DNA from: CAVWQV01 sp963757115
GTDB lineage: Bacteria; Pseudomonadota; Alphaproteobacteria; Acetobacterales; Acetobacteraceae
DNA: 58,948 nucleotides
Reading direction: 5' to 3'
Assembly: GCA_963757115.1 (NCBI GenBank)
Contig: CAVWQV010000013.1
Span: 1 to 58,948 of the forward strand
Shown here piece by piece: positions 18,233 to 27,692 of the stretch; the first letter of the stretch is position 1, and every line of letters starts with the position of its first letter. The position numbers and the translations under genes are program-made. The notes below the pieces were generated by a model, which saw only the letters and a program-made list of their open reading frames with translations, had not been told where the DNA came from and did not search any database.

Positions 18233-19197
18233 AGCGACTTCAGCAGCGCCTCGATCTCGGCCGGGGTCGCCGCCGAGGTCGCCCTCGCGTCGGGCACAAT
18301 TCGCCTGACGAGCCCGGCGAGCACTTTGCCTGCGCCGAGTTCGACGAAGCTGTCGATGCCAATAGCGGCCATCGCGAGGATGCTTTCGCGCCAGCGCACG
18401 GTCGCCGTGACCTGCTTGATCAGCAGGTCGCGGATTTCGGCCGGCGAGGTGGTCTTGCTGGCAGAGACGTTGGCCACCAGGGGCACCACCGGCGCGCTCG
18501 GCGGACACCGCTCCAGCGCCTCGGCCATCGCGTCGGCCGCAGGCGCCATCAGCGAGCAATGGAACGGGGCGGACACCGGCAAGAGCATCGCGCGGCGAAT
18601 GCCGAGATCCGGCGCCATCTGCACGGCGCGTGCAATCGCGCTGGTGTGGCCCGACACCACGAGCTGCCCGCCGCCATTATCATTGGCCGTTTCGATGACC
18701 GCGATCTCGCCCGTCTCGCTGTCGGGCTCCGGGCCGGCGAGCGCGCAAAGCTCCTCGGTCTGCACCATGTCGGTGCCAAGCAAGGCTGCCATCGCCCCGG
18801 TCCCGGCCGGCACCGCCTGCTGCATGGCCTGCCCCCGCAAGCGCAGCAGCCGCGCCGCATCGGCGAGTCCGAAGGCGCCGGCGGCCGTGAGTGCGCTGTA
18901 TTCGCCGAGCGAATGCCCTGCGACCAGGGCCGATTTCTCCTGCAGTCGAAAACCACCCTCCGTTTCCAGCGCGCGCAGCACCGCCAGCGACATCGCCAAC
19001 AGCGCGGGCTGCGCGTTTTCCGTCAGGGTTAACGCCTCCGCCGGACCCTCGAACATCACCCGCGAAAGCTTCTGCTTCAGCGCCTCGTCGACCTCCTCGA
19101 ACACCTGGCGGGCGACCGGGAAGGCGTCCGCGAGCGCGCGCCCCATGCCGACGGTCTGGCTGCCCTGGCCGGGAAAGATGAAGGCGTGGACGGGCAT
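18229..19197 (-). CDS. fabD: Malonyl-CoA:ACP transacylase FabD
   Basis: 322 residues, intact. FIFPGQGSQTVGMGRAL at the N-terminus, the active-site serine in VAGHSLGEYSAL, and LPVSAPFHCSLM with the catalytic His. GGGQLVVSGHTSAI and a FVELGAGKVLAGLVRR end complete the fold. It loads malonyl groups from malonyl-CoA onto ACP. First gene of the minus-strand FAS II run (fabD-fabG, then acpP-fabF-mltG). Confidence 0.97.
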   Translation of the reverse strand: MPVHAFIFPGQGSQTVGMGRALADAFPVARQVFEEVDEALKQKLSRVMFEGPAEALTLTENAQPALLAMSLAVLRALETEGGFRLQEKSALVAGHSLGEYSALTAAGAFGLADAARLLRLRGQAMQQAVPAGTGAMAALLGTDMVQTEELCALAGPEPDSETGEIAVIETANDNGGGQLVVSGHTSAIARAVQMAPDLGIRRAMLLPVSAPFHCSLMAPAADAMAEALERCPPSAPVVPLVANVSASKTTSPAEIRDLLIKQVTATVRWRESILAMAAIGIDSFVELGAGKVLAGLVRRIVPDARATSAATPAEIEALLKSL

Positions 19198-19333
19198 GAA
19201 CGGGGTTCCCGCAGGAGGCGCGTGGCCGTGATCAGGGGCGGCGCCATGGACTGGTTCGCGGCGTAGCTTCCGGTCAAAATGATGTCAATGCACGCGCGGC
19301 GGGCACTGCGAGCCCGGGAGTTCAACCGCGCGT

Positions 19334-19939
19334 TCAACCGCGCCCGAGCCGGCGCTCGACGAACTCCAGCCGGTCCTGGCCCCAAAAGATCTCACCGTCG
19401 ATGACGTAGCTCGGCGCACCGAACACGCCCCGAGCCAGTGCCGCCGCAGTGTCGGCCGTGCGCCGCTCGGCCCAACGCGCTTCCGCCCCGAGCGCCATGA
19501 CCGCTCCCGCATCGAGGCCGACTTCGCGGATCAGTTCGGCAAGCGTGCGAGGATCGCCCGTGTCCTTCTCCTCCTGCCACAGCGCCCGGAGCACGCGGTG
19601 CCCGAGGGCGATCGCAGGGGCGTCGCCCATCGTCTCGCGCACGGCAATGACGCAGCACGCGGCTGGCAATTCATTTGCCGGGAAGTGCTTGGGCTCGATG
19701 TTGATCGGGATGCCGAGATGGTCACGCCAGCGTGGCAGCTCCATCAGCCTGTACGCCTGCCGTTGCGGCGAGCGCTTGGGCAGCGGCAAGCCGCCGGTGG
19801 CCGGGAAAATGGTACCGAAATCTACCGGCCACATCCGGAGGGAGGCGCCGTGATGTGCCGCCATCGCCTCGATGCGCGCCGCCCCGAGATGGGTCCAGGG
19901 CGAGTTCAGGGATACATAATAATCGATGTGCAGCGCCAT
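19334..19939 (-). CDS. DsbA-fold 2-hydroxychromene-2-carboxylate isomerase-like protein
   Basis: 201 residues. It starts LHIDYYVSLNSPWTHLGAARIEAMAA, contains PVDFGTIFPATGGLPLPKRSPQRQAYRLMEL, and ends GVFGAPSYVIDGEIFWGQDRLEFVERRL, the kappa-class GST/isomerase pattern with the cis-Pro loop (GAPSYVI). The serine in NSPW replaces a catalytic Cys, as in this family. Members isomerise chromene carboxylates in naphthalene degradation, but many are of unknown substrate. Sixteen bases downstream of an enoyl-CoA hydratase gene, so probably one operon. Confidence 0.87.
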   Translation of the reverse strand: MALHIDYYVSLNSPWTHLGAARIEAMAAHHGASLRMWPVDFGTIFPATGGLPLPKRSPQRQAYRLMELPRWRDHLGIPINIEPKHFPANELPAACCVIAVRETMGDAPAIALGHRVLRALWQEEKDTGDPRTLAELIREVGLDAGAVMALGAEARWAERRTADTAAALARGVFGAPSYVIDGEIFWGQDRLEFVERRLGRG

Positions 19940-19954
19940 CGCCCCGCCCCTTCC

Positions 19955-20734
19955 TCAGCGGTTTCGCCAGTTCGGTCGGCGCTTTTCGGCGAACGCGCGC
20001 GGCCCTTCCACAAAATCCTCGCTTTCGGCGTTGCGCCGCTGCGCCGGATACACGGTCCGCACTGCTTGCTCCAGGGACGGCTCGTCGAGGCCGCGATACG
20101 CGGCTTGCTTGGTCGCCCGTACCGCGAGCGGCGAGCATTCGAGGATCAGGCCCGCCCACCGCTTGGCCGCTTCGAGCGCGTGGCCCTCCGGCACGACCTC
20201 GTTGACGAAGCCGAGCCCCTTGGCTTCCTCCGCGGGAACGTGCCGCCCCGTGAGCATCATTCCCATCGCAAGCTTGATCGGGATCGAGCGGGGCAGGCGA
20301 TGCACGCCGCCGGCACCGGCGATCAGGCCGACCCGTGGCTCGGGCAGGGCGAAGCGTGCGTTGGCCGCAGCCACGATGATGTCGCAAGCGAGCGCGATCT
20401 CGAAGCCGCCACCCATGGCGACCCCGTTCACCGCCGCGATGAGCGGCTTGTCGAGATCAAAGCGCGACGTGAGCCCGGCGAAGCCCGAGCGCACCGCTGG
20501 CCCGCGCCGCCCCGCCGCCTGCACCTTGAGGTCGTTGCCCGCCGAGAAGGCGCGGTCGCCCGCGCCGGTGACGATGCCGACCCAAAGATCGTCGCGGGCC
20601 GCGAACTCGTCCCAGACCTGTTCGAGCTCTTGATGGGCGTCGCTGTGCAATGCGTTCAGCACCTCGGGGCGGTTGAGGGTAACGATGCGCAGCCGCCCTT
20701 CGTCCGCCACCTTGCAGAACTGATACTCCGCCAT
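19955..20734 (-). CDS. Enoyl-CoA hydratase/isomerase family protein
   Basis: 259-residue crotonase. The N-terminus is IVTLNRPEVLNALHSDAHQEL, the first oxyanion loop is AFSAGNDLK, and the second block is AAVNGVAMGGGFEIALACDIIVAA, followed by FALPEPRVGLIAGAGGVHRLPR. It ends with the crotonase tail EDFVEGPRAFAEKRRPNWRNR, common in carnityl/crotonobetainyl-type and catabolic hydratases. Hydrates 2-enoyl-CoA or a related CoA thioester. Downstream of the CoA-transferase gene and upstream of the DsbA-fold isomerase. Confidence 0.9.
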   Translation of the reverse strand: MAEYQFCKVADEGRLRIVTLNRPEVLNALHSDAHQELEQVWDEFAARDDLWVGIVTGAGDRAFSAGNDLKVQAAGRRGPAVRSGFAGLTSRFDLDKPLIAAVNGVAMGGGFEIALACDIIVAAANARFALPEPRVGLIAGAGGVHRLPRSIPIKLAMGMMLTGRHVPAEEAKGLGFVNEVVPEGHALEAAKRWAGLILECSPLAVRATKQAAYRGLDEPSLEQAVRTVYPAQRRNAESEDFVEGPRAFAEKRRPNWRNR

Positions 20735-20812
20735 GCCGCTCGTCCCCTCCCTTTGCCACCCGCCTCGGTCGCGGCCGATCGACCTGCTCGGCCGGTCGTG
20801 GCAGCGATGATG

Positions 20813-22021
<1,209 letters not shown>

Positions 22022-22109
22022 GTGATGCTCCCCATGCTGCCGCGCGACACGCCTCGCGCGACACGGTTTAGCGAGACTGGGCGATGCCGGCACGGACGGC
22101 AAGATCGCT

Positions 22110-22736
22110 TCACCGCGACGAGAGGTACAGCCGGCACAGGTCCCGGATCTCGGCCAACGCACGCTTACGACCCGCCCCCGGTTCCTCCTGGATCGCTCCG
22201 ACCGTGTGAATCAAATGCACGACCACGACGGCGATGACCCTGGCTCGCGCGACCGACAGACCTCCGTTCGCCGCCATCAACATCTTCGCCACCTCGCTTC
22301 GCATCGTGCTGGTTACCTGCTGGCGCGCCTTGGCGAGCATCCCCCGCGCTTCGGCGAACGCGACGGCCGCCGCCTTCTCGGTCCCCATGGCCAGCTTCAA
22401 GTCGACCAGCGCGTCGGCGAGGTCGGCGGGAGTGAGATCTCGAGCGCGCTCTGCAAGCGCCGAAAGCTCCGCGCCGAGGCGCTCGAGGTGGCGTGCGATG
22501 ATGACTTCACCGATCGCCTCCTTGGTCGGAAAAAATCGATAGAGCGATCCGATAGCCGTTTTCGACCGTGCTGCGATCTCCGTCATGGTCGCGGTGTCGA
22601 AGCCCTTCTCGGCAAAGACCTCGGTTGCCCCTTCGACAATCGCTTCCACTCGCAACCGGCCGCGCCGCCGTTTCGGCTCGTGCGAGGGTGGCTCCGGTAG
22701 CTCTGCCAATCGCTCCCTCAAGGGCGAGATCCACAC
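22110..22736 (-). CDS. TetR-family transcriptional repressor
   Basis: 208 residues. The HTH region is RVEAIVEGATEVFAEKGFDTATMTEIAARSKTAIGSLYRFFPTKEA, followed by an all-helical ligand-binding domain ending QEEPGAGRKRALAEIRDLCRLYL. It is divergent from the efflux operon starting at 22943, the typical arrangement for a TetR repressor of a drug pump, so it probably controls that operon and itself. The intergenic region holds two inverted AATCAAGT half-sites (22778 and 22820). Confidence 0.9.
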   Translation of the reverse strand: MWISPLRERLAELPEPPSHEPKRRRGRLRVEAIVEGATEVFAEKGFDTATMTEIAARSKTAIGSLYRFFPTKEAIGEVIIARHLERLGAELSALAERARDLTPADLADALVDLKLAMGTEKAAAVAFAEARGMLAKARQQVTSTMRSEVAKMLMAANGGLSVARARVIAVVVVHLIHTVGAIQEEPGAGRKRALAEIRDLCRLYLSSR

Positions 22737-22777
22737 ATGAAGTTGAGCCTAACCCGCGCGCGACGTACCCGACACTC

Positions 22778-22827
22778 AATCAAGTAAGCGTGCGCTTCGC
22801 CGCGGCACCTGGGCCCCCGACTTGATT
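22778..22827. promoter_or_regulatory. Inverted half-sites AATCAAGT / ACTTGATT in the tetR-efflux divergent region
   Basis: AATCAAGT at 22778-22785 and its exact reverse complement ACTTGATT at 22820-22827 lie between the divergent tetR and emrA-like starts, 42 bases apart start to start (about four helical turns). The TTGATT within the right arm could also act as a weak -35, with TAGCAT as a poor -10 at 19 bases spacing. That the TetR protein binds here is inference. Confidence 0.4.
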
Positions 22828-22942
22828 TTGGGGAGCGCCCATCAAATAGCATACGCGAGCCCACCCTCGCATAGTGGAAGCTGCCGGATGTGGGCGGCTG
22901 CCTTGTGCTGCAATCTTGGTCGCTTTCACGAAAGGCACGTCG

Positions 22943-24158
22943 ATGCGCCACGACCCTGGCGATTCGGAGCTCGCGCGCGTCGAACCGGGTGATGATCGGC
23001 AGGAGATTCAGAGCGGTTCCGAGACGAGATCGGAGGAAACCCGCCGCGAGATCAGGAAGCAAGACGAGCAAAAGGCTGACAAGAGCAGCGATAACGGCAA
23101 GAAGGATGACGGCGAAGGCAAGAAGCGAAGCCGCTGGCCCCTGATCATCCTGGCCGTCGTCGTGGTGCTCGCGGTAATCGGCGGCGTGACGTACTGGCTG
23201 GCTGACGCGCGGCCTCGAAAACACCGACGACGCCTATACTGAGGGCAACGCCATTTCCGTCGCCCCCAAGATCTCCGGCTACGTGGTCGAACGGAACGTC
23301 GACGACAACAGCTTCGTCAAGGCCGGCGACGTCTTGCTCAAGATCGATCCGCGCGACTACATCACCGCGCGCGACCAGGCCCGCGCCAACCTCGACCTTG
23401 CGCGCGCGGAGCTCGCGAGTGCCGAGGTGGACCTGGAAGTCACCCGCGTCCGCGCGCCGGCCAATCTCGCGCAAGCGCAGGCGTCGCTGACGCAATCCCG
23501 TGCCAACCAGGTCAATGCCGAACGGGACTACAAGCGGCAGCACAGCGTCGACCCGCGGGCGACGACGCAGACCAACGTGGACCAGGCGACCGCGCAGATG
23601 CGGGCAACCACCGCCGCTGTCAGCTCCGCTCAGGCGCAAGTCGAGATCGCGGCCTTGGTCCCGCAGAACATCAAATCTTCGGAGGACACGGTGCGCCAGC
23701 GCCAGGCGCAGGTCGCGCAGGCCGAGGCGAACCTCGCGCAAGCCGAGATCAACCTGTCCTACACCGAAATCCGTGCGCCGCAGGACGGGCACATCACCCG
23801 CCGCAACTTCGACGTCGGCACCTACCTGCAGGCAGGCCAGCAGGTGTTCTATCTCGTTACCACGGATACCTGGGTGGTCGCCAACTTCAAGGAAACCCAA
23901 CTCGCCCGGATGCGTCCGGGGCAGCCAGTCAGCATCGACGTGGACGCCTACCCGAAGCTCAAGCTGCGCGGCCATGTCCAGAGTATTCAGGAAGGCAGCG
24001 GGTCGCGGTTCAGCACGTTTCCGGCCGAGAACGCAACCGGCAACTACGTCAAGATCGTCCGCCGCGTGCCGGTCAAGATCCTGATCGACACCGGCCTCGA
24101 TCGGCGCATGGGTTTGCCGCTCGGGCTCTCGGTCGAACCCACGGTCACCGTGCGATGA
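22943..24158 (+). CDS. EmrA/HlyD-type membrane fusion protein of an efflux pump, single frameshift
   Basis: The ATG at 22943 follows GAAAGG. A charged cytosolic tail (about 55 residues) precedes one membrane helix (RWPLIILAVVVVLAVIGGVTYW). At about 23205 an extra G in CTGGCTG shifts the frame; without it the protein continues LTRGLENTDDAYTEGNAISV, the EmrA signature. Then come SVAPKISGYVVERNVDDNSF, a long coiled-coil hairpin (NLDLARAELASAEVDLEVTR to EANLAQAEINLSYTEIRAP), and GHITRRNFDVGTYLQAGQQ. Periplasmic adaptor linking the EmrB-like pump to the outer-membrane factor. The stop overlaps the next ATG (ATGA). Confidence 0.92.
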
Positions 24159-25720
24159 GCGGACACGGCGGCTCGAAGGCAAACCCGTGGCTCGTTGCCA
24201 TGGTGGTGACGCTCGGCGCGTTCATGGAAGTGCTCGACACCACCATCGTCAACGTGGCGTTGCCGCACATCGCAGGAACCCTGGCCGTCAGCAGCGACAA
24301 CGCCACCTGGACGCTTACCACCTACTTGGTCGCCAACGGCATCGTGCTGACGACCTCAAGCTCGCTCAGCCGCAGGATCGGGCGCAAGCGTTACTTCCTG
24401 ATCTCCATCGCCGGCTTCACCGCGACGTCCTTCGGCTGTGGAATTTCCACCTCGTTCCCCGAACTCCTGATGTTCCGTGCGTTGCAGGGATTGTTCGGCG
24501 GCGGCCTGCAGCCGACCCAGCAGGCGATCATTCTCGACGTGTTCCCGCCCGAGAAGCGGCAGCAGGGTTTCTCGCTCACCGCTATCGCGATCATCATCGC
24601 TCCGGTACTGGGGCCGTTGCTCGGCGGATACCTGACCGACCGTTACAGCTGGCACTGGATCTTTCTCATCAACATTCCGATCGGATTGCTGACCTTTTTC
24701 GGCGTGCTCGGCCTGGTCGAGAAGACGCCGGACGAGGACAAGCAGAGACGGACTGCGCCGCCCTTCGACTACTGGGGCCTGCTGTTCATCAGCCTCGCAC
24801 TCGGCTGCATGGAGCTCGCGGCGGACCGGGGCGAAGACTACGACTGGCTCGGATCCAATTTCATCCGCATCATGGCGCTCCTCTCCGTGTGCGGGTACGT
24901 GTTCGGCGTCTTCTATCTGCTTTATGCTCGCAACCCGGTCGTGAACCTTCGGGTGTTCAAGGACCGCAACTTCGCGCTCTGCTGGGTTTGCATCGCGATC
25001 ATGGGCTTCGTCCTCTACGCCAGCGCGGTGATCATTCCGCAATTCGCCCAGCAACAGCTCGGCTACACGGCGACTTGGGCCGGGCTGGTGCTGGCGCCGG
25101 GTGCCATGGTGTTGATGATGTTGATCCCGGTCGCCGGGAAGATCCTCAATTATGTGCCCGTCAAATACGTCATCGCCGCCGGCGGGATCGCGCTGAGCGC
25201 GTCGCTCATCTATTCGACGAATCTCGTCCCCAATATCGACTTCTTCGACCTCGCCGTGTTCCGGGCCACGCAGACGGCGGCGCTCGCGCTATTGTTCGTG
25301 CCGATCAGCACGGCCGCCTACGCAACCGTGCCGAAGGAATTGAACAGCGACGCGGCCGCGCTGTTCAGCATGGCCCGCAACGTCTATGGCGGGGTCGGCA
25401 TCTCGATCTCGACGGCACTGGTCACCGACCACCTGCAGATCCAGCAGCACCACCTCGTGGAGCATCTCACGCCGGTAAACCAGCCGTACAACGTACTGCT
25501 GCAACAAGTGGAGCAGGCGCTCATCGGTATCGGACAACCGATGCAGCAGGCGATGCAGTCCGCACCCGCGCAAGTCTATCAGATGCTGCAGGGCCAGGTC
25601 GCCGTGCTCGCCTACAATGACGTCTTCCGGATCACCGCGATCATCTCCCTCGTCATGTCGGTGGCCGCTCTCATGCTGTCGAATGTCAAGCCACAGGCGG
25701 GCGCCGGAGGTCCTGGTTGA
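24155..25720 (+). CDS. EmrB-type DHA2 major-facilitator drug/H+ antiporter
   Basis: 521 residues with 14 predicted hydrophobic segments. TLGAFMEVLDTTIVNVALPHIAGTL is the DHA2 motif in helix 1; TTYLVANGIVLTTSSSLSRRIGRKRYFLISI is motif A, and QGLFGGGLQPTQQAIILDVFP then APVLGPLLGGYLTDRYSWHWIF is motif C. It exports hydrophobic compounds by proton exchange. It overlaps emrA by four bases and the outer-membrane factor by one base, so the three genes are one translationally coupled operon. Confidence 0.96.
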   Translation: MSGHGGSKANPWLVAMVVTLGAFMEVLDTTIVNVALPHIAGTLAVSSDNATWTLTTYLVANGIVLTTSSSLSRRIGRKRYFLISIAGFTATSFGCGISTSFPELLMFRALQGLFGGGLQPTQQAIILDVFPPEKRQQGFSLTAIAIIIAPVLGPLLGGYLTDRYSWHWIFLINIPIGLLTFFGVLGLVEKTPDEDKQRRTAPPFDYWGLLFISLALGCMELAADRGEDYDWLGSNFIRIMALLSVCGYVFGVFYLLYARNPVVNLRVFKDRNFALCWVCIAIMGFVLYASAVIIPQFAQQQLGYTATWAGLVLAPGAMVLMMLIPVAGKILNYVPVKYVIAAGGIALSASLIYSTNLVPNIDFFDLAVFRATQTAALALLFVPISTAAYATVPKELNSDAAALFSMARNVYGGVGISISTALVTDHLQIQQHHLVEHLTPVNQPYNVLLQQVEQALIGIGQPMQQAMQSAPAQVYQMLQGQVAVLAYNDVFRITAIISLVMSVAALMLSNVKPQAGAGGPG

Positions 25721-27340
25721 TGCTCCTGCCGAGGAGCCTCGCCGTCGGCGTGGTGCTGATCGGGCTGTCTGACTGCACCGTCGGCCCGGATTTTACGCGT
25801 CCGGCCGCGCGGTACACACCTTCCTGGCAGGACGCGGCGCGCCGTGACCCTGCCGTCCTGCAGGGGACCGACCCGGACCCGCGCTGGTGGAGCACGTTCG
25901 GCGACCCGCAATTGACCGAACTGGTCGAGATGGCGATCGCCGGCAACCTCGATCTGCAACAGGCGGTGCTGCGGGTGGAGGAGTCCCGCCAAAGCATCGT
26001 CACCGCCCGAGCAGCCGGGCTGCCCACGCTCAACGGCACGGGCAGCTACAATCACGAGCAGTTCGGCCTTCGAGGCATCCTGCAGTCGCAGGGCGTCTAT
26101 GGACAGCTTAACGCTCTCGCCGACCAAAGCTCGCCCCTGAATCAGATAAGCCCCGGGCTCGGCAACCGCGCGAGTTCCACTCTCAGCAACGCACTCGGGC
26201 AAGTCATCCAGCCGTTCGACCTGTTCCAGGTACGGTCTGGACTCGTCTTGGGAGCTCGACCTGTTCGGCCGAGTGCGCCGATCCGTCGAGCAGGCCAAGG
26301 CGAACACGCAAGCGCAGAGGGAGGCCACCAACGACTCGCTCATCATGCTGGAGAGCGAGGTCGCGCAGGCTTACCTTCAGCTGCGGGGGGCGCAGGCGTT
26401 GACGCGCGACCAGCAGGAAAACATCGAGGCGGCGGAACGCGCACTGAACTTGACGGAACGGCTGGAACGGCAGGGCCTCGGCACCGCGCTCGACACCGAT
26501 CAGGCTCGGACGCAAGTGTTTAGTTACCAACAACAATTGCCGGTCTACGAGAAGCAGGCTCAACAGTCGATCAATCAGCTCAGCGTACTGGTCGGGCAGC
26601 CGCCGGGCACGCTCGACGCCAAGCTGTCCGCCCCGGCGCCGCTGCCGAAACTGCCTGCCGTCGTCAAGGTAGGCGTGCCGTCTACGCTCGCGCGGCGCCG
26701 GCCAGACATCCGGCAAGCGGAAGCGCAGCTGCACGCCGCCACCGCGAATGTCGGCGTCGCGGTCGCTAGCTTCTATCCCGACGTCACGCTGACTGGAAAC
26801 ATCGGGTTCCGCGCGATTGATGCGAGCTACCTGACGAACTGGGCCAGCCTCTTCTACTCGGTCGGCCCGAGCGTTTCGCTGCCGATCTTTCAGGGAGGAC
26901 GACTGACGGCCAGCTTGCGGCTTGCCCGTACGCAGCAGGCGGAGTCGGCGCTGCGCTATCGTGGCACGGTGCTGAACGCGCTGCGGGAGGTGGAAGACGC
27001 GATCGTGGCGTACCGCACCGACCGAGCCCAGCGCGACAAGCTGCGGCAAACGGTGGCGTCCGCAGCCGACGCGGAGTATCTCGCGAACGACCGCTTCCGC
27101 CACGGGCTGGAGAACTTCCTCCAGGTGCTCGACGCCGAACGCACCCTCGTGTCTGCGCGCCAGCAATTGGTGCAGACCGACGTGGCCGTGGCGAATGACG
27201 TCGTGGCGCTGTACCGTGCGTTGGGCGGAGGCTGGCAGGATACCGGGACGTCGATCCGACCACCCGCCGTCCCGCAAGCGCCGCCGATCGTTCCCGGCGC
27301 GCTCGACAGCCTAGCGGCGGGGAACCAAAAACAACACTGA
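25720..27340 (+). CDS. NodT-family outer-membrane efflux lipoprotein, single frameshift
   Basis: The ATG at 25720 overlaps the emrB stop by one base. The signal peptide ends at a lipobox-like LSDC near residue 19, followed by TVGPDFTRPA, the NodT mark. The frame shifts once at about 26235-26245, before SWELDLFGRVRRSVEQAKAN, then continues through AYLQLRGAQALTRDQQENI, RRPDIRQAEAQLHAATANVGVA and the second repeat to the end. It forms the outer-membrane channel for the pump encoded upstream. Joined length about 540 residues, slightly long because of a Pro-rich tail. Confidence 0.92.
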
Positions 27341-27692
27341 AACGACCGGCCTAGCGTACGCTGCGACGTCGGCGCAGTTTACAGGTTTCAACCGCGGCTC
27401 GCTTGCATTCAAGCCAGGTTATTGATCTACGGTAAAAAACTGGGCTGGCACACGCCTTGCTGAACACACCGGCACAACGTCCGGGACAACGCAGGGTATC
27501 GTGTGCAATGGTTTGAGTCGTGCGCCACCTGCCCGCACCAACTTCTTAGTGTGCTCGGCTGCGGTTGCGGTATGCGGGATCGCACAGGCGGGGCGAACGC
27601 GGCTCGGGACAAGCCCGAGCGGCCAGAATGAACAGCGATCAGCATGAACTTCGTCTTGCGCGAGACATGCGTCCAAAAAGGCAACATCACGA
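27341..27692. other. Intergenic region between efflux operon and RTX-like gene
   Basis: About 350 bases with no convincing gene. It must hold the promoter of the RTX-like gene. A small stem, CTGCG-ACGTCGG-CGCAG followed by TTT, near 27360-27380 might end the efflux transcript but is weak. The region is less GC-rich than its flanks. Confidence 0.5.

Noticed and set aside
16916..18559. A 547-codon minus-strand frame spanning fabD, fabG and the PNPOx-like gene
   Set aside because: Only the part with the SDR motifs is real. The rest reads opposite to a well-supported plus-strand gene and out of frame with fabD.
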